64,000 bases of DNA from Flavobacterium sp. JAD_PAG50586_2 (GCA_023213215.1 CP096136.1:1674001-1738000); one strand, 5' to 3'. Positions 1 to 10,090 are shown, counted from the stretch's first letter. A program made the numbers and translations. Notes: generated by a model from the letters alone, not told the origin.

Positions 1-2776
1 CTGCTGTTGGAGCTGGTGATCCGCAGGTCACATAATAAATATCCCAGGCAGAAGCTACACTAGCATCAGGATTTGCCGGTTGCGTCCAGTTTAAGATAGC
101 TGAGTTATGTAGAATAGTATTTGCTGTTACTGCAGTAGGGAGAGCACAAGGTGCTGGTGGGGCACATGTAATATTGGCTACAAATCCGGGGTTTTGTACC
201 GATGGGTCACTTCTGAAAACAAAAGTCAAACATCCACTAGCATCTGTAGAGGTAAATGGACATGGAATTGCAGTTCCCCAATAAGCTCCGGCTAAAGCAC
301 CAAGAGGTCCGGTAGCACTACCTGTCGGATTGGTACTAGGGATTTGAGGTGATGCAGCTGAGTTTCCATTATAAACATAGATACCGTCCCATGTAGGCTC
401 AGTATTGAATGCTGTAAAAGTTACAGTTACAACCTCGCCAGGCGTAGTCGGGCAAATAACAGTAGTAACATTTGCATTGGCAGTATAGTTTCCTGCTATT
501 CCTCCGTTATCAACATAGTTTCCACCACATTCCGGCGGAGCTACCAATGTACAAACGTTTCTTACAGGAAAAACATTCCACGAACTATTATTTGATGAAC
601 CACATATAGCCCTTACATAAAAGTCATAACAGGTATTAGGCGCTAATCCTGTAAATGTAAAGCTTGAATTCGTAGCAGCATTAACAATGATACCTGTAGC
701 TGGGTTTGGTCCAGGTGCAACAGAGCCTGTAAGTAAAGCTATAGCCTGCCATGCTGTTGCCGTTGAACTATCAGGGTTTGCCTGTTGTGTCCAGTTAAGA
801 ACGACAGAATTGTGTAAAACAACACCGCTTGTTAAAGCAATTGGAGGTGTACAGGTTGCCTTCGGCGCACAAGTTACATTCGCTAACCATCCTGGTGCAG
901 TTCCCGTAGCATTTGATGAAAACACATATAGTAAACATCCTGATGCTGCAGTTGACGTAAATGCAGGAGGAAGTGTTGTTCCTGTAAAAGTACCTAACAA
1001 AGTAGCGCCAGTAGTATCGCCGTCATAGATAGTCATAGTGTCACCAGTCGCAAGATTGAAGGCAGTAAATGTTATTGTTACGGCATCTGCATTCGTCGTA
1101 GGACATATCAATGAAGATTCTGTAACACCATTGCTATAGTTGCCACCGGTACCTCCACTATCAACATAGTTGCCTCCACAAATTGGTGGCGCAACTAAAG
1201 TACATACTCTTGTCGCTACGGTATTCCATCCGCTATTCGTGCCACATACAGCTCTTATGTATACATCAAAACATGTTCCCGATGCCAAACCAGTAAGTGT
1301 ATATGATGGCCCTGCATCCGCAGTAAAGTCATCTACAGTTGGTGTTGAACCTGAATTAGGTACAGTACCAACAGGCAATACAATTAAATCAAAAACAGTC
1401 GCAACTGTTGTGTCAGCATTCGCAGGCTGTGTCCATGTTAAAGTGGCGCCTGTAGTTGTAAGTGCAGAAGTCGTTACGGCCGTAGGTATTCTACAATCAG
1501 GTGCGGGTGCACAAGTAATATTGGCTTCATAACCAGCAGCATTAACGGTTCCGTTTGAGGTAAATACAAATGTTAATTCACCATTTGGAGCAGTAGAAGT
1601 AAATGATGTTGGTAAGGCTGTCCCTGATAAGCTAGCTAACAAAGGAGAAAGTACGTTAGGACCATCATATATTCTTAAAATATCCGCACCTGCTTCAGTA
1701 TTGAAGGCAGTGAAAGTAACTGTTACTACCTCTCCAGGGGTTGGCGTCACGGTTACAGAAGTATTTTCATTAATACCGTAATTGGCTCCAGTACCTCCGC
1801 TATCTACAAGGTTACCACCACAGACCGGTGGTAGAACCTGAGTAGTAAAACAGGGTGAGGCAACCGACCAGTCACTGGAAAAACTAGGGGCACATACCGC
1901 TCTGATATATACGGTATAATTGGTATTTGGTGATAATCCCGTTAAGGTATATGGTGATGAACCAGTATAAGGTGGTTGGTTTGGAATTCCTGTTGGAGTT
2001 CCTGTACAAGGAACAACTTCAAATTCATAATCACCGGATCCCGCAGGAGTTGCCCAGGCTACATTTGCAGTTGTTGATGTTACAGAAGCAGTAGGTATAG
2101 TCAGGCCCGTAGGTATTTCGCAAGCGGTATTGATACTTACAGCATCCACTAACCAACGGTCTCCATCTAAGTTATCGTCAGGTTGGGTATATACTCTGAC
2201 AAAAGCTACATAAACATTTATGCCCAGTGTTGCAAAAGAATAATCAGATAAATCAACTGATTTTTCTGTCCATACATTATAATTGGTTGTAGGGACAATC
2301 AATTCCGGTTCTGTCCACTGTTTAACCAGTGTGTAAGATGATGCAAGAGCTGGATCAACGCCAGGAAGGTCTGGTGCAATCATAATTTTATAAATGGTTC
2401 CATTATTTCCACTGGTAAACATCCTGGTCATAAAATGCAATTCACCGTTGGTTGGAATTTCTACTGACGGTGTAACCAGGTAATCTTCAGAGGTACCTCC
2501 GGAGCCGATTTGTTCTCTGCTTACCGAGGCGCACTGTTGGCCTTCGAATGGAATTGGTGATGCAGCAAAGGGATTTATTCCCCAGCTTTGACCACTCCCG
2601 ACGGTCGTCGGGGTATTGTTTTCAAAAACCGTCCAGTTTCCGGTTCCTAATGCCCAGGTCTGCGGAAGTGTACCTGGTGGAATTCCTGCAGTGTTTTCAA
2701 AACCTTCAAAAGCTAACTGGGAGTAACCGCTTATTGAAATGAATAAAAACAATAGTAGTAATGTAATTTTTTTCAT
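1..2776 (-). CDS. Large secreted FN3/CUB multidomain protein (5' part; 3' end outside window)
   Basis: The minus-strand frame opens at the ATG at 2776 and stays open to the left edge, giving more than 900 residues without a C-terminus. It starts with a signal peptide (KKITLLLLFLFISISGYSQ). Next comes a region of about 200 residues resembling a choice-of-anchor J / MAM-like lectin fold, with text such as 'FEGFENTAGIPPG' and 'ISREQIGSGG' type motifs. After that, FN3-like segments (ends such as NTNYTVYIRAVC) alternate with CUB-like segments (GEVVTVTFTAFN, then a 'RIYDGP' strand). The module recurs about every 642-651 bp (anchors near 1801, 1159 and 508). In Bacteroidota such proteins are usually cell-surface or secreted T9SS cargo with a C-terminal sorting domain, but that end is not in view. 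Function is probably adhesion or substrate binding (inference). Confidence 0.85.
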   Translation of the reverse strand, partial: MKKITLLLLFLFISISGYSQLAFEGFENTAGIPPGTLPQTWALGTGNWTVFENNTPTTVGSGQSWGINPFAASPIPFEGQQCASVSREQIGSGGTSEDYLVTPSVEIPTNGELHFMTRMFTSGNNGTIYKIMIAPDLPGVDPALASSYTLVKQWTEPELIVPTTNYNVWTEKSVDLSDYSFATLGINVYVAFVRVYTQPDDNLDGDRWLVDAVSINTACEIPTGLTIPTASVTSTTANVAWATPAGSGDYEFEVVPCTGTPTGIPNQPPYTGSSPYTLTGLSPNTNYTVYIRAVCAPSFSSDWSVASPCFTTQVLPPVCGGNLVDSGGTGANYGINENTSVTVTPTPGEVVTVTFTAFNTEAGADILRIYDGPNVLSPLLASLSGTALPTSFTSTAPNGELTFVFTSNGTVNAAGYEANITCAPAPDCRIPTAVTTSALTTTGATLTWTQPANADTTVATVFDLIVLPVGTVPNSGSTPTVDDFTADAGPSYTLTGLASGTCFDVYIRAVCGTNSGWNTVATRVCTLVAPPICGGNYVDSGGTGGNYSNGVTESSLICPTTNADAVTITFTAFNLATGDTMTIYDGDTTGATLLGTFTGTTLPPAFTSTAASGCLLYVFSSNATGTAPGWLANVTCAPKATCTPPIALTSGVVLHNSVVLNWTQQANPDSSTATAWQAIALLTGSVAPGPNPATGIIVNAATNSSFTFTGLAPNTCYDFYVRAICGSSNNSSWNVFPVRNVCTLVAPPECGGNYVDNGGIAGNYTANANVTTVICPTTPGEVVTVTFTAFNTEPTWDGIYVYNGNSAASPQIPSTNPTGSATGPLGALAGAYWGTAIPCPFTSTDASGCLTFVFRSDPSVQNPGFVANITCAPPAPCALPTAVTANTILHNSAILNWTQPANPDASVASAWDIYYVTCGSPAPTA

Positions 2777-2964
2777 AAAATGAAAATTAGTTGTTGGATA
2801 AAAAGTTTTTAGAATTTTGAAGTCCAAATTTAGTAAAAATTATGAAATAATTAAGAATATTAATTTTTTTCGTCAAAATCATTAGCATTTATACCGTAAT
2901 CATTGAGGAATTATGTGTTAAATTAAGTTTCAAATGATTAATTTTGCCAAAGAAATAAATCAAA

Positions 2965-4193
2965 ATGCTAGAAAAAGAAGTAATAAATTTTGAACGGACA
3001 GTAATTGTTGGCATAGTTACCCAAAATCAAAATGAGGAAAAATTAACCGAATATCTGGACGAATTAGAGTTTTTGACTTTTACCGCAGGCGGCGAGGTAA
3101 TCAAACGCTTTTCGCAAAAATTAGAGCGTCCCAATCCAAAGACTTTTTTAGGAACCGGAAAGATGGATGAGATCAGCGTATACATCAAGGAAAAGAACAT
3201 TTCAACTGTAATATTTGATGATGAATTATCACCATCCCAACAGAAAAATATATCCAAAATCTTGGATTGTAAAGTATTGGATAGGACAAATTTAATCTTA
3301 GATATTTTCGCACAAAGAGCGGAAACCTCCTATGCAAGAACTCAAGTAGAGCTAGCACAATGTCAATATTTATTACCAAGACTTTCCGGAATGTGGACCC
3401 ACTTGGAACGTCAAAAGGGGGAATCGGACTTCGTGGTCCGGGTGAAACTGAAATCGAAACGGACAGAAGGATTGTTCGTGACAGAATTGCACTATTAAAA
3501 GAAAAAATAAAGACCATCGACAAGCAAATGTCGGTGCAAAGAGGGAATCGTGGCGCAATGGTTCGTGTCGCTTTGGTCGGATACACCAATGTTGGAAAAT
3601 CGACCTTAATGAATGTAATCAGTAAAAGCGAAGTATTTGTAGAAAATAAATTATTCGCAACATTGGATACTACCGTTAGGAAAGTGGTGATTAAGAATTT
3701 GCCTTTTCTATTGTCGGATACGGTCGGATTTATCAGAAAGTTGCCAACCCAATTGGTCGATTCGTTTAAAAGTACCCTTGACGAAGTTCGGGAGGCCGAC
3801 TTGCTACTGCATGTGGTCGATATCTCTCATCCTGATTTTGAAGAGCATATCAGTTCGGTAAACCAGATCCTGTTGGATATAAAAAGCAATGACAAGCCAA
3901 CGATAATGGTTTTCAATAAAATTGATGCTTACAAAAATGAGGTGATAGAGGAAGACGATTTAATGACCGAAAAAACCACGAAACATTATACGCTTGAAGA
4001 ATGGAAATCCACCTGGATGAGTAATGTTGGAGAAAAGAATGCCTTATTTATTTCGGCAACCAACAAAGAAAATTTTGAAGAGTTCAGGGAAAAAGTATAC
4101 GAAGCAGTGAGGAAAATCCACATTACACGATTTCCTTACAACCAATTTTTATATCCGGATTATAAAGATGCTGTCGAAAAGGAAGATTCTTAA
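2965..4193 (+). CDS. hflX: GTPase HflX (interrupted by one frameshift)
   Basis: Ribosome-associated GTPase of the HflX family, which splits stalled or hibernating ribosomes. The first frame (2965-3498) carries the N-terminal HflX domain through QVELAQCQYLLPRLSGMW. The second frame (3360-4193) carries GGIGLRGPGETEIETDRR, the P-loop GYTNVGKST, the G3 motif DTVGF and the G4 motif NKID. The two join at a G run at 3417-3421: five G are present and six would restore the family sequence 'QKGGIG'. A full-length product of about 410 residues is then recovered. A -1 slip there could in principle be real, but identical one-base losses occur throughout the window, so an assembly error is more likely. It runs convergently into the next gene with 3 bp between stops. 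Confidence 0.93.
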
Positions 4194-4196
4194 ATA

Positions 4197-4991
4197 CTAT
4201 TGCAGATAGTAGATGTAACCGACGTTAAACCAAACATTCCAATCGTTTGCCTTGTTTTCGGTGTAAATAGTTGGATCTGGATTCAATCCGTCAACCCAGT
4301 TTGAAAAGTAATACTGCATTCTGAGGTCAACCATTAAATCTGATAGCTCGGTCAATTTATATCTGCATCCAACACTCGAAACGATAGACCAAACGTTTCC
4401 GCCACTGTTAGTAGTTGCACCCAAATATTTAATAGGTGTTGTCGTTGGATTGTCTAAACTTCCATCTCCAAGTAAAGAATATGCCTCTGGATCGTAAAAA
4501 CTGAATTGCCCGCCTAAACTTATAAACGGCGCAAACGAACCTATCGTAGCCGTAAAATCTCTAATACTTAAGGGAAAAAATTCTAACTGCATTCCAACAT
4601 TGGTCACAGCGGTGCTTCCCCTCATTGCTCTTAACTGATTAGCAATTTGACCGGTTCTGCTTGCATCAACCCATTTTCCGAAATGTTGTAACTCTGTTTT
4701 GTTGTAAGACAATTCACTTCTTAATTTAAAGTGATCATTAAAATAGGTTTCCGGAGTATAACAATTACACTCAGCTCTGTAAGAGAAATTCAGGTAGTGA
4801 ATGATACCAATTCCATATCCGGTATTACCCATATTGGTTGAGAAATCATGACGCTCACCATAATCTGACTGAAAAGCTACCGGGCCAAGTATAGCCCCGA
4901 TTTCGTGAGAAAAACCAAACTGGGCATTGGCGCTATTGGAAAGACCAAATAACAACAAGAAGGCAATGATAAAATTTTTGGGCATTTGCAT
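4197..4991 (-). CDS. THC0290_0291-like secreted/outer-membrane protein
   Basis: A protein of about 264 residues with a clear signal peptide (MPKNFIIAFLLLFGLSNSANAQ) followed by a glycine- and aromatic-rich body that alternates like an outer-membrane beta-barrel and ends in aromatic strands (NVGYIYYLQ). It resembles the flavobacterial family called THC0290_0291, whose function is unknown. An upstream in-frame ATG at 5096 would add 35 residues before the signal peptide, so the start at 4991 (or 4985) is preferred. A C-x-C pair (ECNCYTP) lies in an early loop. Assignment to the family is from memory of its look, not a search. Confidence 0.7.
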   Translation of the reverse strand: MQMPKNFIIAFLLLFGLSNSANAQFGFSHEIGAILGPVAFQSDYGERHDFSTNMGNTGYGIGIIHYLNFSYRAECNCYTPETYFNDHFKLRSELSYNKTELQHFGKWVDASRTGQIANQLRAMRGSTAVTNVGMQLEFFPLSIRDFTATIGSFAPFISLGGQFSFYDPEAYSLLGDGSLDNPTTTPIKYLGATTNSGGNVWSIVSSVGCRYKLTELSDLMVDLRMQYYFSNWVDGLNPDPTIYTENKANDWNVWFNVGYIYYLQ

Positions 4992-5182
4992 ACTAATTAG
5001 TTCAAATCTCGACAAATATATAAAAACATCAATCAGTTCTAAAATAAAATAAAAAATTGTTCGGATATATACAAAAAAATTAATATTCAGTTTCAATCAT
5101 CGGCAAACTATTACGTTTATTCACGATTTACAAAACGTCATTTCTGTTTCCTTTAAATCAATTAATTCAATCCTGGAAACTG

Positions 5183-5232
5183 TTGACTAGTTTTGATTAC
5201 TATTGACTACTCTTGATTAACGTTGAATATTA
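5183..5232 (+). repeat. Five phased 10-bp repeats (TTGAYTANNN) upstream of gdhA
   Basis: Five consecutive decamers begin TTGACTA, TTGATTA, TTGACTA, TTGATTA and TTGAATA, with exactly 10 bp between starts (5183, 5193, 5203, 5213, 5223). The spacing puts each core on the same face of the helix. They lie in the 460-bp gene-free stretch between two divergent genes (4992-5554). The rest of that stretch shows TTGTTC/TTCGG-type repeats near 5250-5290 and the gdhA promoter, and no open frame. Confidence 0.6.
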
Positions 5233-5472
5233 AAATGGGCTTTTTTAGATTGTTCTTCGGGTGTTGTTCGGATCATATTCGGGTTTTGTTCGCAAAAGCG
5301 GCCTTTTTTGTGAACAAACTATGGAGAAAGGTGGAGTAAAACATTTCAAATTCCTTAAAAACAAATGAACTAAAGTTCAGATACCTTTTAATTTCAAATG
5401 AAGAATCTGCGGACAAAGCCCAAACAACGTGCTATACTGAAATAAGATAAAACAATGAGAATTAAAAAAAAA

Positions 5473-5506
5473 TTGTTATGCTGTTTTTGAATAAAATGTA
5501 TATTTG
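5473..5506 (+). promoter_or_regulatory. Predicted promoter of gdhA
   Basis: TTG at 5473-5475, then 23 bp, then TATATTTG at 5499-5506, a perfect match to the Bacteroidota -7 consensus TAnnTTTG. The start codon of gdhA lies 48 bp downstream. Confidence 0.6.
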
Positions 5507-5554
5507 TCCGATTTTAAGAAATCGATTTCGTAAAAAATATAAATAGCTAATTTT

Positions 5555-6898
5555 ATGTCACAAAGTATCAACGCATTTATGGATTTGGTAGCCCAAAGAA
5601 ATGGCCACGAACCAGAATTTATGCAAGCAGTTATGGAAGTTGCAGAAACAGTAATTCCATTTATCGAACAAAATAAAAAATACCAAAACAAAATGCTTTT
5701 GGAGAGAATGGTGGAGCCGGAAAGAGTAATCATGTTCCGTGTTGCCTGGATTGACGATGCCGGAAATACTCAGGTTAACCGCGGATACAGAATCCAGATG
5801 AATTCAGCTATCGGACCCTACAAAGGAGGAATCCGTTTCCATCCATCGGTAAACCTAAGCATTCTGAAATTCCTGGCTTTTGAGCAGACTTTCAAAAACA
5901 GCTTAACGACATTGCCAATGGGCGGTGGAAAAGGTGGTGCTGATTTTGATCCAAAAGGAAAATCAGATATCGAAATCATGAAATTCTGCCAGGCGTTCAT
6001 GACAGAATTAGCGAAACATATTGGTGCTGATACAGACGTTCCTGCCGGAGATATTGGTGTTGGTGGAAGAGAAGTGGGATACATGTTCGGACAATACAAA
6101 AGATTAAGAAATGAATTTACCGGAGTTTTAACGGGTAAAGGAATCACTTTCGGTGGCTCACTAATCCGTCCGGAAGCTACAGGATATGGCGATGTTTACT
6201 TCGCGCAAAGCATGCTGGCAACCAAAGGACAAAGCTTTGAAGGTAAAACGGTAGTAGTTTCAGGTTCCGGAAATGTGGCTCAGTACGCTTGTCAAAAAGC
6301 AACCGAATTAGGAGGGAAAGTAGTTACACTTTCTGATTCTGCAGGTTACATCTATGATGCAGACGGAATCGACGCTGAAAAGCTAGCGCACGTAATGCAA
6401 ATCAAAAATGTAGATTATGCACGTATCAGTGAGTACACTAAAAAATATCCAAACGCTAAATATATTGCAGGAAAACGCCCTTGGGAAGTGAAATGTGATG
6501 TTGCCTTACCTTGTGCAACCCAAAATGAACTAAACGGCGACGAAGCAAAAACACTTATCGCAAACGGATGTATCTGTGTTGCCGAAGGTGCCAACATGCC
6601 TTCTACCCCGGAAGCTGTAACCGAATTCCTAAAGGCAAAAATCCTTTTTGCTCCAGGAAAAGCTTCCAATGCAGGAGGTGTGGCGACTTCAGGTCTTGAA
6701 ATGTCGCAAAACTCATTGCGTTTAAGCTGGACTTCGGAAGAGGTTGACCAACGATTGAAAAACATCATGGCCAACATTCACGAAGCCTGTGTAAAATATG
6801 GTACAGATGCCAACGGATATACAGATTACGTTAAAGGAGCCAATATTGCAGGTTTCGTAAAAGTTGCCGATGCTATGTTAGCACAGGGAATTGTATAA
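5555..6898 (+). CDS. gdhA: NADP-type glutamate dehydrogenase
   Basis: Catalyses reversible reductive amination of 2-oxoglutarate with ammonia to glutamate, linking carbon and nitrogen metabolism in the cytoplasm. The 447-residue length is normal for the hexameric GdhA class. Family signatures are visible: the substrate-binding region GPYKGGIRFHPSVN with PMGGGKGG around residue 122-129, DVPAGDIGVGGREVGYMFGQY, and a nucleotide-binding Rossmann segment (VVVSGSGNVAQY) near residue 230. It is a single-gene unit with a predicted promoter upstream and a strong intrinsic terminator immediately downstream. The nearby phased decamers may be its control region (inference). Confidence 0.97.
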   Translation: MSQSINAFMDLVAQRNGHEPEFMQAVMEVAETVIPFIEQNKKYQNKMLLERMVEPERVIMFRVAWIDDAGNTQVNRGYRIQMNSAIGPYKGGIRFHPSVNLSILKFLAFEQTFKNSLTTLPMGGGKGGADFDPKGKSDIEIMKFCQAFMTELAKHIGADTDVPAGDIGVGGREVGYMFGQYKRLRNEFTGVLTGKGITFGGSLIRPEATGYGDVYFAQSMLATKGQSFEGKTVVVSGSGNVAQYACQKATELGGKVVTLSDSAGYIYDADGIDAEKLAHVMQIKNVDYARISEYTKKYPNAKYIAGKRPWEVKCDVALPCATQNELNGDEAKTLIANGCICVAEGANMPSTPEAVTEFLKAKILFAPGKASNAGGVATSGLEMSQNSLRLSWTSEEVDQRLKNIMANIHEACVKYGTDANGYTDYVKGANIAGFVKVADAMLAQGIV

Positions 6899-6931
6899 TA
6901 AAAATAAACCAACCAATAAAAACCGAAAAAG

Positions 6932-6956
6932 GCCATCAGCAATGATGGCTTTTTTT
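6932..6956 (+). terminator. Intrinsic terminator after gdhA
   Basis: Stem GCCATCA / TGATGGC around a GCAA loop (6932-6949), followed by seven T. Confidence 0.85.
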
Positions 6957-6972
6957 ATGGACATATAACAAA

Positions 6973-7002
6973 TTGATAGTTTTTACGTTTATACTATATT
7001 TG
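6973..7002 (+). promoter_or_regulatory. Predicted promoter of porZ
   Basis: TTG at 6973-6975, 19-bp spacer, TATATTTG at 6995-7002, with the porZ ATG 19 bp further. Matches the Bacteroidota housekeeping promoter layout. Confidence 0.65.
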
Positions 7003-7021
7003 TATATTAATTTCTTTTCCA

Positions 7022-9310
7022 ATGAAAAAGTGCTTTTTGTGGTTTCTAATACTCTTTTTTCAAATAGGTTTCTCCCAGCAAAATCTAAAATGGAAAGGCT
7101 ATTTCTCCTATAATGCTATCAAGGATGTTTCCGAATCAAGCACCCGTTTATTCGCTGCTGCAGAAAATGCGCTGTTTACCAAAACCATTGCGTCCAATGA
7201 GATTAAAACCATCAATACGATAGATGGGCTTTCGGGACAGACCATTTCGGCAATGTATCACAGTGATACTTTTAACAAAACGATAGTAGGGTATCAGGAC
7301 GGACTTTTAATCGTAATCAATGATGCCGACGGAACCATGCTCAACGTTGTAGATATCATCAATAAAAACATTCCCGCTAACATCAAAAAGGTAAACCACT
7401 TTATGGAGTTCAACGGTATCCTGTATATCTCCTGTGATTTTGGAATTGTACAATACAAATTAGCAACCCTGGAATTTGGAGACACCTATTTTATTGGGCC
7501 GAACGGACAGGAAATCAAAGTGTATCAGACGGCAATTTTCAATAATGATATTTATGCCGTTACCCAAAATCATGGCATCAGAAAAGCAAGTATCACCAAC
7601 CCAAACCTAATTGATTATGCCCAATGGCAGGTTTTTGACGCTGGTTTCTGGACAGGATTGGTTACGTTCAATAATCAATTGGTTGGGATGAATACCAACA
7701 ATATAATTTACAGGCACAACGGAACGAGTTTTCTGCAAATAGCGAATCTTGGTCAGGCTGGTATAGACATCAGAGCCACTGCAAACCATTTAGTGGTTGC
7801 GGGCGCAAGCAGGGTTTTAATTTTTGATGCGTCTTTCGCTCCAATAGTCTCCATCCAAAATGCTCAGATCACGGCCATTCCGGTAACTTTTACCTGCGCT
7901 ACCGTAATCAATTCTGTTATTTATATCGGAACAAACGAAAATGGAATAGTTTCTTCTGCGATCAGTTCGCCAACAAACTTTGAATTTATTATGCCAAATG
8001 GGCCCTCAAGGAATTATATGTTTTCGATAAATACTTCTTCGTCCAACTTATGGGCAGTTTATGGCGGTTATGATATTACTTATAATCCGTATTTGTTCAA
8101 TGGAACTAACCTTGCCGAATTTGGAATTAGCAGATATAACGACGCAGAAGGCTGGGTGAATATTCCTTACAGTAAGATGCTGGGAGCTAAAGCCCTGGTT
8201 AGGCTTGCGGTAAATCCAAACGATGAAACAGAGGTTTATATAGGCTCTTATCACAGTGGATTACTAAAAGTAAAAGACGATATGGGCGTGACTCTTTATG
8301 ACAATAATAATAGCACATTACAGATAAGTGTAGGAAGTGAAATTTGGGTAAACAGCACCACTTTTGATAAATCAGGCAATTTGTGGATGACAGACAGTAG
8401 AACTCCAAGAGCATTGAATGTTTTAAAAGCAGCAGGAACCTGGCAGTCTTTCGATATGACAAGTATCCTGACCGATTTTGCCAGTAATGATTTTTGTAAA
8501 ATAGCCATTGATAAAAGCGGTGTAAAATGGATAGCCTCGTATAAAAACGGAGTAATAGCCTTCAACGAAAATTCGAATGTAGGATTCAAAAAAATCACAG
8601 AAGGCGCTGAAACTGGAAACCTTCCTTCAATTGATGTGCGTGCCATCGCGGTCGATAATCGGAATCAGGTTTGGATCGGAACGAACAAAGGGTTAAGGGT
8701 TTTGGCAAGTGCAGGTAGTTATAACAGTGAGCAACAAATGAAGGCAAACCCTATAATAATCTTAGAAGATGGCTTAGCGCAGGAACTTTTGTACGAACAG
8801 TTCATAACCGATATTGCAGTAAATGGCTCCAATCAAAAATGGATTGGCACAGCAGATTCAGGCGTTTTCCTTGTGTCTTCAAACGGTCAGGAAACTATAT
8901 ACCATTTTACAAAAGACAATTCGCCACTGCCAAGCAATGTGGTTACCGATGTTGATATTAATGCCACATCTGGAGAAGTTTTCTTTGCAACCGACAAAGG
9001 ATTGGTCTCTTTCCAGGGGACATCCACAAGGCCAGCAGACAATCTGGAAGCAGTCTATGTCTATCCCAACCCAGTACGTCCGGAATTTGTCGGAACCGTT
9101 AAAATTGCAGGCTTAATTGCAAAAGCCAATATCAAAATCACAGATATAGAAGGCAATCTGGTTTACGAAACCACTTCCGAAGGCGGAACCATCGAATGGG
9201 ATACCACAGCTTTCGGAAAATACAAAGTCGCTTCAGGTGTGTATATGATTTTCGTTGCTGCCGAAGATGCTTCTGAAACAACTGTTAAAAAGGTGATGAT
9301 CATCCGATAA
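7022..9310 (+). CDS. porZ: PorZ-like type IX secretion system attachment-complex protein
   Basis: A 762-residue exported protein with signal peptide (MKKCFLWFLILFFQIGFSQQ) and repeated beta-propeller blades; recurring motifs such as DKSGNLWMTD, DKSGVKWIAS and NQVWIGTNKGL mark two-component-regulator-type propeller repeats. It ends in a type A T9SS C-terminal domain, starting about VYVYPNPVRPEF and finishing VKKVMIIR. The length is close to the ~776-residue PorZ of Porphyromonas gingivalis, which sits at the cell surface in the PorU/V/Q/Z attachment complex that cleaves the sorting signal and attaches cargo to A-LPS. Its position directly upstream of recO and ileS matches the layout I recall for flavobacterial porZ loci. 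Identification rests on architecture and context. Confidence 0.85.
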   Translation: MKKCFLWFLILFFQIGFSQQNLKWKGYFSYNAIKDVSESSTRLFAAAENALFTKTIASNEIKTINTIDGLSGQTISAMYHSDTFNKTIVGYQDGLLIVINDADGTMLNVVDIINKNIPANIKKVNHFMEFNGILYISCDFGIVQYKLATLEFGDTYFIGPNGQEIKVYQTAIFNNDIYAVTQNHGIRKASITNPNLIDYAQWQVFDAGFWTGLVTFNNQLVGMNTNNIIYRHNGTSFLQIANLGQAGIDIRATANHLVVAGASRVLIFDASFAPIVSIQNAQITAIPVTFTCATVINSVIYIGTNENGIVSSAISSPTNFEFIMPNGPSRNYMFSINTSSSNLWAVYGGYDITYNPYLFNGTNLAEFGISRYNDAEGWVNIPYSKMLGAKALVRLAVNPNDETEVYIGSYHSGLLKVKDDMGVTLYDNNNSTLQISVGSEIWVNSTTFDKSGNLWMTDSRTPRALNVLKAAGTWQSFDMTSILTDFASNDFCKIAIDKSGVKWIASYKNGVIAFNENSNVGFKKITEGAETGNLPSIDVRAIAVDNRNQVWIGTNKGLRVLASAGSYNSEQQMKANPIIILEDGLAQELLYEQFITDIAVNGSNQKWIGTADSGVFLVSSNGQETIYHFTKDNSPLPSNVVTDVDINATSGEVFFATDKGLVSFQGTSTRPADNLEAVYVYPNPVRPEFVGTVKIAGLIAKANIKITDIEGNLVYETTSEGGTIEWDTTAFGKYKVASGVYMIFVAAEDASETTVKKVMIIR

Positions 9311-9369
9311 AAATTTATTTATGAGTTACATATTCATTGTAATTCGTAATTTGTAATTCGTAATTCAAA

Positions 9370-10083
9370 ATGCTCGTCAAAACCAAAGCCATCGTCATTT
9401 CATCGCTAAAATACCAGGAAAAAAGCCTGATAGTAAAATGCCTGACGCAATCCGATGGTTTGAAAAGTTATTTTGTTCCCAATGCCTTTGCCGCTAAAAA
9501 ATCCAATCAGAAGATTGCCTACTTCCAGCCGCTTTCAATTCTGGAAATCGAAGCCAACCATAAGAATAAAGGAACGCTGGAACATTTTAAGGAAATCAGG
9601 TTGGCACATGCCTATCAAACCATTTCCACCGATATTGTCAAAAGTACCATCGTCATTTTCCTTTCCGAAATCCTTCACCACAGCATTCACGAAGAGGAAC
9701 AAAATGAAAAGCTGTTTAATTTCCTGGAATCCGCTTTACTTTGGCTGGACGCCCATGATGAAATGGCAAATTTCCATCTGATTCTGATGATGGAGATGAC
9801 AAAATTCCTTGGGTTTTATCCGGATAATTCTGAGATAGATGGCAATTTTTTTGATGTAAAAGAAGGCATCTTTTCTACTTTTCATGGAACCAATTGCCTT
9901 TCCGAACACGAAACTTTTCTGTTCAAAAAGCTTATCGATTTAAAATTCGACTCCGATCAAAAAGTATTTTCAGCCAACGAACGCCAAATCCTATTGAAAA
10001 TCCTGCTGCACTACTACACTATTCATCTTGATGGATTCAAAAAACCTAAATCCCTTGAAGTTCTGAAAGAGGTTTTTGCTTAA
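9370..10083 (+). CDS. recO: DNA repair protein RecO
   Basis: RecO works with RecF and RecR to load RecA onto single-stranded gaps protected by SSB. The 237-residue protein has the N-terminal OB-fold segment (LVKTKAIVISSLKYQEKSLIVKC) and a helical C-terminal half ending in KSLEVLKEVF. No four-cysteine zinc cluster is visible, as in many Bacteroidota RecO proteins. It follows porZ after a 59-bp gap containing TAATTCG repeats, and is probably cotranscribed with it. Confidence 0.93.
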   Translation: MLVKTKAIVISSLKYQEKSLIVKCLTQSDGLKSYFVPNAFAAKKSNQKIAYFQPLSILEIEANHKNKGTLEHFKEIRLAHAYQTISTDIVKSTIVIFLSEILHHSIHEEEQNEKLFNFLESALLWLDAHDEMANFHLILMMEMTKFLGFYPDNSEIDGNFFDVKEGIFSTFHGTNCLSEHETFLFKKLIDLKFDSDQKVFSANERQILLKILLHYYTIHLDGFKKPKSLEVLKEVFA

Positions 10084-10090
10084 ATTATAT

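Noticed and set aside
687..1532. Plus-strand ORFs of 113 and 120 codons
   Set aside because: They lie antisense to the continuous FN3/CUB coding frame and their composition (Val/Ala rich, repeated) is the mirror of that repeat; they are shadows.
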